A stretch of DNA of 60,000 nucleotides, taken from the NCBI GenBank assembly GCA_014529385.2, contig CM043959.1:58198753-58258752 (forward strand), written 5' to 3'. Below the pieces are notes generated by a model that ran no database searches, was not told the DNA's origin, and was given only the letters and a program-made list of their open reading frames with translations. How positions within the stretch are numbered: the first letter of the stretch is position 1; each line of letters begins with the position of its first letter. Source of the DNA: Adiantum capillus-veneris. Its lineage: Eukaryota > Streptophyta > Polypodiopsida > Polypodiales > Pteridaceae. Positions 47,016 to 59,780 of this stretch are shown piece after piece. Position numbers and translations under genes: made by a program.

Positions 47016-50000
47016 GCCAAGTATCTGACCCACATAAAGAAAACCGCGAAACGTTGTAGTGTCGGTGAGAAAATGCCAAATGCCAATAATTTTTTTGTGA
47101 AAGACAATCCCAAGAAAACGGAGCCGCATACAGGCCAATACACGGCGAAGGAAATCTCTAGTAATGCAACAATCCCACAACAAGAGGCAGCCATTCTCTT
47201 CTACAGTTGAGCAACGGACAGAAGAAGAAGGGTGAATATGACGTTGCCTTAAGAAAAATGCTGATTAAGAGCACTCTAAGCAAACAACGCCAAAGAAACA
47301 ATCGCTCCTTCAAAGGCAACTCGCTTTTCCACAAGGCAGAGAGAGAAACTTCCTCCACCAGAGATCAGATTTGTGCATGTGCCAAAGGGCATTACAATGA
47401 TCAGCAAGCCATGGTTGTGGTAGAAGAAGATCATAAATTTGACTAGCAGAAATATCTAAAAAAGGCGTTTCCCAAAGATTCCAATCAGACATGCGATCAC
47501 CATCAGGCAAAGGTGTAACGGGCCAAAAATCAAGCAACATGTGTTGAAGTTCTCTCCAAAACTGACAGTAATGCATGCCCAATCCAAAACGACGAGCAGC
47601 GAAGGGAAACTCAAAAGAATATCTGGCCTCATCGACTACATCCTCAACCACACGAATGCCACGACCAGAGAGAGAGTAAGCCAGGCGAGGCGAGCGGTCA
47701 ACCAAAGTAAGAGAGAATGCCCGGGTCCAATGGAGACTCTCCAAACAAGCGAACCTTCCTGCCGACCATTCCATGATAGATGAATCGTAACCTCTTTCCA
47801 GGCACATACCAAAGTGGAAGCAAGAGGACATCCAAGAATGTGCCCTTCCATCTTGCCAAATACCACCTCCTAGATAGATGATTGCCAATGGCCAAATGAG
47901 GAAGTAACAACATGCTGACTGAGGTATGCAAACATCAATGTCCAAGGCTGAATTTGTTGCGCAAGTGTAGGCAACAACATAGCTTGCAAGAACATGCATG
48001 CACAAGTCCAAGATATTATGACCACCAAGACGTTAGGAGTGCAAAGCTTCTCCATTGACATCAAGCGCAAGCCTTTTTTGCGAGCATGGGTCCGCCACAA
48101 TGGGACAAAATTTCTCACATAAGAGAATCAAGACAACGATGAGGCCAATGCATCACTGGCAGAAAGAACTGAACATATGCCATCAGGATACTCTGAACAA
48201 TTTGCATACGAACATGTAATGGCCAAGTGGATAACTTCCAGTAATGTCTTACATAAGAGAATCAAGACAACGAGAAGGCCAGTGCATCAGTGGCAAAAAG
48301 AACTAAACATATGCCATCCGGATACTCTGAACAATTCGCATACGAACATGTAATGGCCAAGTGGATAACTTCCAGTAATGCAATTTGACATTGAAACGTT
48401 GCATAACCCAATCCACTTTCTGAGAGTGAGTGACATTCCATCCAATTGGATATCCCAAATGCCTGGTAATTACATTTGGAGAAACAATCTCACCTGGCCA
48501 CAATAGACTATGCCAATCCCAAGAACGAAGAGGCACAAGCTTTGATTTACAAAAAGTTGACTCTTAAGTCCAGCCGCAATGCCAAACAATTCCAAGGCTT
48601 CCATGATCACTTCGACATTAGCCTATTGATTATGAGGCATAAACAACAAGCCATCCGCATAAGCCTGGCCAATGAAGGTACAACCCGAGGATAACTGCAA
48701 ACCATGAAGACGCTCATAGGAGGTCAACAGGTGATCAAGATACATCAAGAGGGGGTGAGTGGCAATAGCATACAACATAGCACTAAGGGGGCAACCCTGC
48801 CTAACCAAACAACCAAGAGGCCAAGATTCCGTTAATTCACCTTCTAGGATCCCCGAAGACGTACTACAAGCATACAAGAAATAAACCACATTGGCCAATT
48901 TAGGACCGAACCCTAGGCACCTCATCATGGCAGCAATGTAGTCCCATTGTACAGTGTCAAAGGCCTTTTCAATATCAACTTGCATAACCAGCACATCTTG
49001 CTGAGTATACTTAGCATACTCCATGTCAATCATAACATTAGCCAGATTGTCCATAATCTGGCGGCATGGAATGAAACCATACTGAGCCTGATGGAGCCCT
49101 ACAAATAGATGGTCCTTAATGCGGTGCACCAGCATCTTAGCCAATATCTTGTAAACCACCGGCATCAAAGTAATAGGGCGCTTGTGAGAGAATCGCTCTC
49201 AAAGCGCTTGCTTAGGCAACAATTCAAGTAAACCTTCTTTCCAAGAAAGAGGCAAATCCTGTTTCTTTCATGCTTCATTTATCATGAAAAGCAATGGTTG
49301 TTCAAGAGCCTCCAAAAAGGAGAGGAAAAATTCCACAGTAAGCCCGTCCCAAACGGGAGACCGCCAACGGCCCAATGCAAGCATCAATTGACGCGCATAG
49401 CAAGCAGCCGAAGATGCCTAAGAAGGAGCAACAAACACCTGTCAATAATGCAAAACCATGGCATCAGCAAGTTCCTGCTTCAAAGAAGTCCAAACATGTG
49501 AGGGAAGCATAACCCGCTTGATTGCTTGTAAGACCCTTGTATGATGCAAATGCTTAAAGAATTACTTCGAAGTACAGCCTTTATACATAAAAGCTTGTTG
49601 ACGGGCACGCATCTACCATTTAGTAATTTTTCGCTTATCATTATGCTGAATACACCCACAAGCTTCACACAACGCCGACATCTCAGAGTTACACAAAGGC
49701 CGCAAATCAGCCAATACTTGCAGCCATTGACAAGCTTGTTTCGCAACCTTGACATCCCCCCGAGTGCATTGCATGTAATACGTGCCTTAGTCATAAATAA
49801 CACTTTGCACCCTCATAACAAAGCGATACCAGGCAGCATCAAGATCAAGCTGCATGTCAGCAAGCAAAGGGGGAATAATATCAGAAATCATGTCACAAAA
49901 AACCTCATGAATGAGATAAGCATTGTTAATATGCAGCAGACGTTTCCTAGGAAAAGGCAGATCACAAAGAGACTTCCCAAAGCTCAAGGTCAACAAAATA

Positions 50001-50090
50001 GGGTAATGATCCGCCGACAACTGCAAGGTGTAATCGATGCTCACGTCACATACAAAATCCTCATATTGTTGCCTATGAGTTAGGCATCAT
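47016..50090 (-). mobile_element. LINE family A copy A4, both ends missing
   Basis: From right to left: endonuclease C-terminal part (50044-49787, SADHYPILLTL), linker (49803-49480), RT (49168-48623), thumb (48536-47310) and the start of the zinc module (47183-47016). The RT frame has QYGFIPCRQIMDNLANVMID, QVDIEKAFDTVQWDYIAA and RQGCPLSAMLYAIATHPLL; the catalytic box is YADG, not YADD, near 48650. There is no poly-A or family tail: the 3' end is fused to Ty3 integrase near 47016. Confidence 0.85.
48114..48378. repeat. ~132-bp tandem duplication in LINE A4
   Basis: ACATAAGAGAATCAAGACAACG at 48117 recurs at 48250; both units end GGATAACTTCCAGTAATG. A few differences separate them. Confidence 0.85.
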
Positions 50091-51330
50091 ATATCTCAGT
50101 ATCCAAAGACATCTCTCATCAGACGATGGCGGACAACATCAATGTCCTCCATAGTGAGCTCTCTAGCGGGACGGATACCCATGTCATGCTAGTATGGTGT
50201 GGATCCTATGTCGTAGTCTCCGTCAATGTCGAGAGGGCCCCCTCATCCGGGGGCGGCAGGACTGCCCCAACTCTATCGCCCGATCAAGCAATGTACCACT
50301 GGTGCCGCTATACTATGGGGCCTACTGGTTTGACTCCTCAATCAATGGCTGAAAGAAATTAATATCTGCCGAGAGAAATGAAATGAACTGAAATATGTCT
50401 TTGAAAGGCCAAAGTGATCTATGAAACCAAAAGTTCCAACCATATCAACTGTGATACAATCATCTGAAATAAAGCTTACAAGGAAACACCCTAGATCCTA
50501 AAACAATCCCAACAAGAAAGGTAATGAAGTTAATAAGCAAGTAGGATACAATCTCATGTTACAAATTGTAGAATGGGGATATGAAGCCCGTCTGACGTGT
50601 GAATCAATGTATCTCGACCAATAATAAACTCCATCCTAAGTCATGTGAAGAAAATGGTTTTTTGCAAAAAGTCATTTTCTTCCGAACTCCCAAGGAGGAG
50701 TCATCCATGTCCTCGTTGGAATTATCTCTGAGACCTTGCGTGACAATCCCTTTGATCTTTAAACATATGAACGCGAGTGATGGTCCATCCCCCCCAAGGA
50801 GTATTAAAAGGGAGGCTGTCACAAAGTGATGGCATGGCATGACCGACCAAACGAGAAGAGGCAAGATCGAGACCGGCCAAAAGAGCAAACCCGAGTCCAA
50901 GCCCAAAGGCGCGAGAACCGCGACGCGATTTGCATGCCATACTGTATGGATATTGATGACATGGCAAGGGACACAAGGGAGCTTTTTGGAGCAACAACTA
51001 GAAACGTTGACTTTTAGGACTTTTTGGGCGCCAACTTTTGATAGCAATTGCTTTTAGGCCAAATGCCTTTGAATATGGACCTCGGGCGAGCCACACAGAG
51101 GAGTTGCAAAGTTTGCTCTCCCTAGCTACTGAGACTGTGAAGATAAGTTAATAAAGAAGTATCACAAGGGGCACCTACCTTACGGCCACTGCATTTGAGT
51201 AGGGAACTCCGCTCCACTATGTCTTGTCTCCACCTTTCAATTCTCTTTTCAAATCTACTTGCTACTTTTCAACTCAGTTCAAGATGGAACTGTTTGTTTC
51301 AACACTTTGTCTATGAGTTGTTGGATAAAG
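50091..51330 (+). other. Stretch without a recognised gene; right part probably a 5' LTR
   Basis: Short frames without known domains. The last 200 bp have an AATAAAG-like signal near 51155 and lead into a primer-binding site at 51331, so they may be the R-U5 part of an LTR whose left end I cannot define. Confidence 0.4.
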
Positions 51331-51342
51331 TGGTATCAGAGC
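51331..51342 (+). promoter_or_regulatory. Primer-binding site of a second LTR element
   Basis: TGGTATCAGAGC on the plus strand, the initiator tRNA-Met complement. The short frame at 51396 (MDTTPPRDFEEEYEYVEEE) may be the start of its acidic gag leader. The element is then split by the solo LTR at 51710. Confidence 0.75.
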
Positions 51343-51709
51343 ACCACTGAACTTCTCTTCTACAGAGAGTCCAATCCTATTTTCTACAACCACCATGGAC
51401 ACAACACCACCTCGTGATTTTGAGGAAGAGTATGAGTATGTGGAAGAGGAAGTTAAAGTCGAGGAAGAACAGGATGTCGAGAAAGAGGAACAAGCCCATG
51501 AGAAATAAGCATCTGGTGATGAAGGTGAGCTAAAAGGGGAAACCGAATCATCTTTTGATGTAGCCGAAACTCGGGGCCTAGAGCGGCGAGAGGAAGTGCA
51601 TTCCCTTATGCAGCACCTACTCGAGTATTCTCAGGGTCCCCGCTATGCAAAGTATACGAAGGCACCACCTATGGATACAATTTCTCAGCAATGAAGGGGA
51701 CTAGTTGAC

Positions 51710-52946
51710 TGTAAGGTGCAGCGGAAGTGAATGTTGAAGTTTGCTCAAGATGAGTGCTCTGAAATGTGCTCAAGGGTTCCTTTTACTTACGGAAGGGAGA
51801 GCCTTCCGTTCCTTTAGTGAGAGAGTGCAAATGATCACAAACAAAGTGGTAAACACTCTGAATAAAGGTGTTGAGACTGAGAGAGAGAGAGAGAGAAAAA
51901 TACGACACCAAAAAAGTTGTCAAACCCTCCTTCGAAGGCCCCACTCTCTATGGCAAGAGCGGTCTACTATTGATTGCACGATCGCTACAATGCAATGGAC
52001 TTGCCGACGATGTCGACGACAATGAGGACGACGACGAGACGGGCTGAAAACTGAAAACGCCAAGGGCTGAAATCTGCAAATCTTGCATCTGCTGAATTCA
52101 GACTCTATGTCGGTGACGACGACTATGACGACAACGTGACGACCCGATGCGCTGAAAACGCAGATGCTGAAATCTGCGAATAGCGGGCTGAATCTGCAAA
52201 TGATGGAGCTGATCTGACCGTGCGGCAAAGATCTGTTGCGGGGAGGTGAGGTCTGCGAGGTTTGGACTTGTTCTGCGGTGTCTATACGCTGAAAACTGAA
52301 AACGCTGAAGCTAGGGGTACTTCTGTTGCGGAGAATCTACAAAACGCTGGTGTAGGTCTACAAATGCAAAAACGCTAGGCTAGGTCTGCTGGTGTGCCTG
52401 TTCTACTTCTTGATGCAAAAACGTTAGGGCGTCTACAAAGATCTGCTGTCGCCAGGCTTTATCTACAACTGCAAAACGCTGGGCTGATCTGCAAATGCTG
52501 AAAACGCTGGTTCTTGGTGGCTGAAAACACTATGTCTTCTTGCCGGGGGGGGTCTTGCTGAGAAGGTGCTCTGTCGGACGCCTGGTCCCTGCTACCTCTT
52601 CTGCCAGAATACACTAGCGCTAGCTTTTCTTATATATTGGCTGGGGTAAGTTGCCCTACCCAGTTTCCCAACAAAAGTCACTTAATAATATTAAGCAAAA
52701 AATAGCTAAGATAGGAAAAATAGGTCTGTGCACTGTAAAAATGCTCCTGATGGGTTCTGACTGTAATCTGATGGTCATGTTGTGTGCAACCAAAGGATAT
52801 GCATCTACTCTAAGTGTCTGGACATGCACGGCTTGCGAACAGACTCACGAAAGTTCCTAAGCTAGGCTAATTGAACTGAACCGAACCGAACCCTAGTCAT
52901 GAAGTAGCTTGTCCACATGTACACAGGGTTTGATGTGCACGTGAAA
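51710..52946 (-). repeat. Solo LTR of the chromovirus family
   Basis: Matches both LTRs of the element at 26788-34380, starting TGTAAGGTGCAG on the plus strand. Flanked by the 5-bp TSD TTGAC (51705-51709 and 52947-52951). 1237 bp; longer than the other two, mainly through extra AAACGCTG-type units. Solo LTRs form by recombination between the two LTRs of one insertion. Confidence 0.9.
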
Positions 52947-52951
52947 TTGAC

Positions 52952-53640
52952 CCAAAGTCAAAGAACTAATAAAGTGAAGGCAAAGTCATCTAACACAAGG
53001 AAGGGATCCACTTTTTGAGGGAGAGATACAAAAGCAAGTTCAACAACTGTTGAAGAATGTGGGCATTGGCCGAGTACTCGCCATGAAGCATCACCTTTTC
53101 TGGGGGGTTTCGCCAAGAAATCTACTGTTTAGCCTTGCCAGCCAAAGCTATTCTTGGAGCATGTGCGGATACATATGGATCTTATGGTGCGGGTAGGGAT
53201 ACCTGTGCAACATGTGGTAGAGTGACAGGTGTTGATGGACCTGACAACTACAAGACGTTTGAACAAGAGATTTCGCAGTCTCGGAGAAGATTGCACAAGG
53301 CTATGCCACGCATATACAAAGATCGCTATGAATACCCTACCAAAGAGATGATTCACGTGGATGAGGACAAGATGCCTGTCACGAGGACGTGGCAGCCGTT
53401 AACTATGTCACGAGGACGTGGCAACTGCTAACCTTAGTTGTTGGTTTCTTTCCAATGATTTTTGTTTTATTTTTGGGACCCTCTTTTTAAAGTTGCAAAT
53501 GGTCGAACATTGTATGGCCAATGTGAACGGTAGTTTCACCCGCAGACGGGAAGTTGGTCGGCACTGGAATTCGTACAGTAAGAGGATGTCTAAGCTCAGT
53601 CCAAGATCATGTAGGTTCCCCCGTCGCACTTAGCAAGTTG
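52952..53640 (+). other. Probable continuation of the interrupted LTR element
   Basis: Resumes after the solo LTR TSD. Frames near 53135-53431 are not recognised; they may be decayed gag. Confidence 0.35.
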
Positions 53641-54762
53641 GTGGATACTATGAAGTAAACTCAATAAAGGCACAAAGTCAAGGTGGGGTCACCAAAAGAA
53701 AGTACCCAACAGTTGGGCCACATTGCATTTTTGGATGCAGTCCTAGGGGGCATTGATGGTCAGGTGACCAATGGGAGTCCAACGGAAGCATCCCCTAAAA
53801 TTTAGGAAACTACTATTTTGGGCCATGAAATTTGTTCGCGTCATTAGCTTCAGAATGACAAGGTGAACATTTTATTACTCTGCTGCAAAGTCATCTAATG
53901 CACCAGTTGAGAGATTTTTAAGCGGGAAGCCCAATGCGGGGAAATTGCATGTATGAGTGCCAAGTGGCACTTTTTGGCCAATTTACCAAGTCTGAGAGAA
54001 TAGAACTCGTAACTGACTTTTTGGAGCAGTGTTGGAGGCTGATAACTCTGATTTTCAACCATTTCTCTCCATTTTTTAGCTTCTCGTGACTTAACCTAGG
54101 ACCATGGAGCTTTTCAGCATTGAAAGGCATCAGATGCGTGTTTACAGGGCTGTTTTGCTACGTTTTCAACGATACGTAGGTTTTGGCAACCATGAAAACC
54201 TTCCCCTTTTGGATCTATTTGTTCACAAATGCATTACAGGTCAAGTGCAAAAGAGGGGGCGCTCGATTTATTATGGGGGGATGCTTCATTGAGAACCTGT
54301 CACAAGTTAAGAGCTATGGAGTGCTTGCTTTCCTCTCTATGTATAGTGTGGTGCTAGGAGTGATGACCTGCACACTACACACTGCTCTCTCTCTCTCTCC
54401 CCTAAGTGCAGTTATGTGATGCCCCACAAGAGGGCTCTTCATTTGACTGATGTACAGTTGTGTCGTTTCATGCTTTTGTGCCGAGGCAAGAGCCTCGTTG
54501 AGCAGGAACAGAAGTAGCTAATTGCTACTCCAGAGCAGGCACTGGTGAAGGTCATAACCTCACCAAACAGGTGCGTTTTCAGCCTTGTGTACGCGCTGTT
54601 TTTGGACTGTTTTGCAGCCGCAATGACGCTAGAAGCATTGGGAACCGTGCCCCACTGTTAGACGACAGTTTGGGGGCTGTTTAGGGCTGAAAACATATGA
54701 AAAACCAGCAAATACAGCGTGCTGAATTTACTGTTTTTGGGCAAGAATCAAAGGGTTTATGC
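53641..54762. other. Stretch without a recognisable gene
   Basis: Nothing supported beyond short chance frames and a short CT run near 54388. Confidence 0.5.
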
Positions 54763-55040
54763 CTGTAGAAGCGAGTTCCAACATGGGAATTGGTTTTGGG
54801 CTAGTTTTGGGGCTGTTATGCTACCGAAATTTTGCCAAAACAAGTGGTATCTAGCGGGATACAACTAAAGGATTCCAAGGACTCTTCTTTGTAATTTACC
54901 CTCCTAAAGAATAATGAAATACCGAAAGGAGCGCCAATTGTGGGGCCTACAGGTTGTCGGCGTACGCTCGAAGCATTCTAGCTTCTCACCCGTGTGTGTG
55001 CTTAAGTGTTAATTCCCGTCTCGCAGGTTCCTCTTGCAAA

Positions 55041-55115
<75 letters not shown>

Positions 55116-55405
55116 CTAAAGTAAAGTAAAGAATCTCGGGTGAAAGCCAAAGCCTACCGCCCCACAGGCCGGTTTCATGCCTCCAAATTTTGGGACATCA
55201 TTTGGGTCAACGAGCAACTTTCTCACAAGGCCAACGATGTGCGATCATTTGGCGCTATGAAGGCACCAAAGGACTATAAAGGAGGGTAGAGTTTGAAGTT
55301 TGACACTTTTTCTACGCCTCAAGATGCAAGCAAAGCTTTGGCTTTAATACAACAATTTGATGCGGCATTTTACGGAGGCAACTTTACAAAGGCTTCCAAA
55401 AGCGC
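54763..55405 (+). mobile_element. LTR-like repeat D, copy 2, with a gag start
   Basis: 54763-55177 matches 29637-29983, including GTTCCAAC, GTTATGCTACCGAAA and TGGTATCTAGxGG (a possible degenerate tRNA-Met primer-binding site), then the TTGTCGG...GGTTTCA module. A (CT)n run (55044-55107) has expanded inside the module. Downstream, FDTFSTPQDASKALALIQQF and FDAAFYGGNFTKASK (55297-55400) look like the start of a Ty3-type gag. The sequence then switches abruptly to LINE B3 at about 55406. Confidence 0.6.
55044..55114. repeat. (CT)n-(TG)n microsatellite inside repeat D
   Basis: About 32 CT units and a few TG units. The equivalent place in copy 1 (29909 and 30376) has only CTCTTTATGTGTG or CTCTCTGTATGTG. 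Confidence 0.9.
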
Positions 55406-56840
55406 GCTTGAGGAGGAGGCCGACTTGCCTATTTCGGTCTGCTTCCTAGGCCCAAGGCGAGAGTACCTCCCTCTTCTCCCCAGGATTGGTTCCATGTTCG
55501 GGACAGCCCTAGAGTCTTTGCGCACTGCAGCTTCAGTTGTGGCCAAGGCCGCAGGTTTACCTACTGTGCGGGTTCTTATTTGAGACACACACTCCCTCCC
55601 AAAGATGATACTACTGCCTTCGATGAGTGGAGGTTGGATGAGACAGAGTGTGATGTATTCGGGTCTCCCGAATCAGTGTTTCATTTGCAGATAGATGGGC
55701 CATTTAGCAAAGGCATGTCCTCCCGGGAGATCTCGACCCACAACGCATGCACAGCCTCCCAAGGCTGAGCATGCCTAGCAACCAGATACACAGGAGGCAC
55801 AGGCTGGTACCTCGATAGAGACCAACGATCAGATAGCTGACAGTTGGCAGCAGGTGCCTGGCCGACGCCGACACGGACGGGCTCGCCCAGTGGCCGACCT
55901 CCTGCAGCTCGGCAGCACTAGGTTCCGACAGGGAACCGTTTTGACCCCCTTCAACAGGACCCGCCTGAGGAGGCCCCATCCACTTCAGATCCTCCGCCTC
56001 CACCTCCTCCTCCCTGAGACACCTCCTCCCCCTCCTCCACCTTTACCCCTGTCTCCCGCCCCTCCTCTCTCCCCGATGGGGCCCACAGCCTCATCTCCCA
56101 ACCCCTCTCTCACTCCTCCTCAAATGCAAGGGACTGGACACGCGTCTGCTGCGAGGTGGTCTCTTGGTAATGCTTTCGCTACGAGCCGTGTGGCTCGGAA
56201 GGGACAGCCCCATCTGAGACCGCCTTTTCTAGTTAGGACTTCTCCTATTGCAACAGTCCCTAGAGGTTTGACTAGCTTTGACATTCGCAGACGTTGGGAC
56301 TTCTTCAACTATAGCTTCACACGATTCCTAGGTGACTCTTCTCCTAACCTGGAGGAGGCTTGCTTTCGAGTCCATGTCCTCTTTCTTGCAGCTCGAGGCA
56401 TTGAGGCTTTGGATACAGCGGTGGGTTTTTCCTTCCCGCTGTGCGGCAGGGATCCTACAGAGTGGACCCTGCACACAATTCTTGATTGGCTCTAGATCCA
56501 AGCTACTGAGTTCTCACACGGAGGACTTAGGGGTACCAGATCTGATACAGACACTTTGGCCTCTAGCCAAGTTCAACGTGACGCCATCGGATGCGGCGGG
56601 TTGCAAGCACATTGTGGTGCATTTGTTTGCCGACACTCAGAGCCCTCCTTGCTATGTATTTGTACATGAGGATTCTTGGACAAAGGATGTAGCCCTACGG
56701 GTTGCACGCTCGGCTTGGGCCTGGGTGGGACAATCACTCTAGACGCGCTTGTCTAGAGGTCGTTCGGATGCAAATTACTCCCCATCCAAACCGGCCTCAA
56801 AGATAGCGAGATTGGCTGTTGTTTGCAGCATTTGTTTTCT
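55406..56840 (+). pseudogene. LINE B3 ORF1
   Basis: EEADLPISVCFLGPRREYLP, then a stop at 55581. The knuckle CFICRQMGHLAKACPPGRS is complete in amino-acid order but shifted (55675-55730). A Pro-rich linker follows (55980-56110). The C-terminal domain (56262-56740) has TSFDIRRRWDFFNYSFTRFL, GFSFPLCGRDPTEWTLHT and LIQTLWPLAKF, with a TAG near 56494. Confidence 0.8.
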
Positions 56841-56852
56841 CTCACTGACCTC

Positions 56853-59640
56853 GTGAGGATCATCTCATGGAATGTGCATGGATTAGGAGGACCCCAGTTT
56901 CAACGTCAGAGGGGTCGGTTGCGTCAAGAGCATCAGAGGCACCTCTTGACCGACTTTATCTCAGGAGCCTGTATCTCAAGAAGGCACTCAAACAAACAAA
57001 AGAAAAGAGATGCCCATAGAAGATACACCTACTACTAAAGAGCACGGAGAGCAAAATACTACGAAGACCACTCATGATATCAAGGAGCAAGAGCAACAAG
57101 AAATGGCGGGCACTTCTCGACCGACTTTATCTTAGCCACCTAGCCTACAAGACATTGAGGAGTATGCTCAGCTTGCTGATCACATAGTCAAAGAGATGAA
57201 GGCTGCAATGTATGCCAAGGAAGAGAGAGTAAAGCACATTGAGTCTACCAACAAAGACCTCACTATACAGATAGAAGTAGCAAATGCCTTGCCTTGTGGG
57301 TGGTGAGATTGATATTCTTACGCTACAAGAGCATCGTCTGGGTGAGAGCCACATTAGACAATGTGGTCAGATTTTGCGTGGTCGCTATGAGACGTTTAGT
57401 CAGCTGTATTTGGACCTGGAGGCATCCAGAGAAAGGTATGTATGACTATTGGGGATTCTTTACAGGAGGCCAATGTGGGCAGAGGTATTTTTGTACAAGG
57501 CAGAGCTCACTGGATTACTATGCAGGTTCAGGGTTGCCTCATGCGTTTCCTGAAAATTTATGTGCCCAATGTGGCAAGTGCACGGGCAAAGTTCTGGTCT
57601 CAGGTTATGGCTTTGCCACATGCAAAGCAGTTGTGTGTTGGGGGGGACTTACAGATTGTTAGAGGACCCCTCTGACCTGATTGGAGTGCACGAGACTGAG
57701 CTGGCAGCTTGGGAGCGGCTATGTATGACTATAAGGGTTTCTGATGTTTGGTAGCATTCAGGCCCCCAAACAGCTTGGCTTTCTCTCGCTCTGATCGTAG
57801 GGTTGGAGGAGTGAATCTAACTAGGATGGATCGCTTCTACGCCAGTGACCGCATTTGTGACATGGGGGGATCTGTTTGCATCCTTGCAGGGACTACTTTT
57901 TTTTACCATGCGCCTCTGATTCTCACTGTGACAGACAGACAGAGGAGGGGGGGGTAATGCTACGCATCCCAGAGCGGATCTTGCTGGATCCCGAGCTTCG
58001 AGAGAGACTGGAGTTTCTTTGGACTGAGAGTCTGGACACGTAGGACACCCCTATTGGTAGAGTGGCCTCTGGACTAGCAGAGCTTAGTCGCTTCTTCCTT
58101 CAAGAGTCTGCAACTCGCTTGTTGGCTGCAGCTAGGGAGGATGAGAAGCGTCTTCGACGGGGCATTGTTTCCTTACAAAGGATGCAAGAGCAGCATCCAA
58201 ACAGTCCATGGTTAGAGGAGCAGATGCAGCAGGCTAGGCAGGAGTTGACTCACATTGAGGAACGGCGCCATGAGTTTCCCTTCCACCAACAATGGACCCA
58301 AGTGGGTGATCGGGTTAATAGGGAGTTTTTTGAGACAGTGGGGCCACGCCATGCGCACACTAGTGTTAGCCAGTTGAGGAGACCTGATGGATCCGTTGCT
58401 TCCGAGCCTGAGGATATGCGTGCAATTGCTGTTGAATTCTACCACGTTTTGTTGTCAAAGCTGAACCTCAATCAGAGCACCAAGAGGCATGCATGGAGCA
58501 GATTTGGGCACAGATCCTTGCCTTGATACCGAGGAGATAAAACAGAGACTTGAGCTTCCCCTCCAGCTTGAGGAGCTCCATGAGGCCCTCAAAGCACTCC
58601 CCCGTGGTAGTTGTCCAAGGTAGGATGGTTTGACCCCCAGTTTTTTCTTGGAGTACTAGCACTTGCTTGGTTCAGACCTGTGCAGCGCATTTCACTATGT
58701 TTTGCACACTGGCGAGATGCCTGACAGCATGAGTGAGGGTTTGATCTACTTGATTCCCAAGGAGGGTGGCTCCTTGGATGAGATTCAGCAGTGGCGACCC
58801 ATTACCATCCTCACCTCATCCTACAAAATTCTAGCAAAGGCTCTGAGCTTGAGGATTCAACCACTTCTAGAGAGCATCATTCATGGGACTCAGACAAGTT
58901 TAGTCAAGGAGCGTAGTATCCTTGACAACATCTTCACTTTTTGGGAGGGGTGATACTCCTTCTCGACTTTGAGAAGGCTTACGATAGAGTTGATTGGGAC
59001 TTCCTAGAGGGCACTCTACGCAGGATGGGTTTCACAGATGCTTCGATCAGAGGTGTGTCAACTCTCTACAAGCGTGCGCACAGTGAGGTGCTCTTGGCAG
59101 GGGGACGAGGGGAGCGCTTCCTGCTCACGCGTTCGGTCAGACAGGGCTGCCGTGTTGCCCCCTTTCTCACTATGTTCTATGATGAGGCGATGAGCAGATT
59201 CTTAACTTCCCAACAGGTTGGCCTACGTGGTCTTGAGCTCCCCATTAGGGCAGAGGAGCTTCTTGATGCTGAGTTTGCCGACGACTCAGCCTTCTACTTG
59301 GAGGGCCATGAGGCCAATCTACACAGGTGTGAGCAGGCTCTCGAGGTGTTTTGTTGTGCATCAGGCGCACTGATCAACGAAAGAAAGACACTTGCTTTTT
59401 GGGCTGGCAATGCTCCTACACCTGCTTGGTCGCCAGGTGAGGGTTTCAGATGGATTCCCCCAAGGACTGCAGTTCGCTACTTGGGTTGTCAGGTTGGCCA
59501 AGACTTGTCTCTTGAGCAAACTGCCCCGCTCCTCTTGTCCATCAGGAGGAAGTTGCTACATTGGAGTTCGGCACGGCTCTCTTTGGCAGGCAAAGTTGTA
59601 GTGACCAACTAGGTGTTGTTGGCTACTATGTGGTACATTA
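56853..59640 (+). pseudogene. LINE B3 ORF2 (endonuclease and RT)
   Basis: The start codon is GTG (56853) where B1 and B2 have ATG; the frame reads RIISWNVHGLGG. The endonuclease is split by the 56943-57285 insertion, and GGDFN is changed to GGDLQ near 57643. RT: LIYLIPKEGG near 58743, WRPITILTSSYKILAKALSL, then LLLDFEKAYDRVDWDFLEG (58951), RSVRQGCRVAPF and an intact FADDSAFYLEG (59275). The 223-codon RT frame (58941-59612) is the best-preserved RT piece in the window. Confidence 0.85.
56943..57285 (+). other. Unclassified ~340-bp insertion in LINE B3 endonuclease
   Basis: Absent from B1 and B2. It encodes Lys/Glu/Gln-rich peptides, including DIEEYAQLADHIVKEMKAAM near 57150-57210, predicted helical. 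The string GACCGACTTTATCT occurs twice (about 56947 and 57119). It may be a gag fragment or a captured exon; no terminal repeats or clear TSD are seen. Confidence 0.6.
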
Positions 59641-59780
59641 CATCTTGTTGGATTTTCTCGAGGTGTTTTGTTGTGCATCAGGCACACTGATCAACTGAAG
59701 AAAGATAGTTGCTTTTTGGGCTGGCAGTGCTCCTACACCTGCTTGGTCACCAAGTGAGGGTTTCAGATGGATGAGTGGAA
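59640..59780. repeat. Partial direct repeat of LINE B3 RT sequence
   Basis: TTTTCTCGAGGTGTTTTGTTGTGCATCAGGC... repeats 59338-59460 with about ten differences. It then breaks off after GTTTCAGATGGATGAG. Confidence 0.8.
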
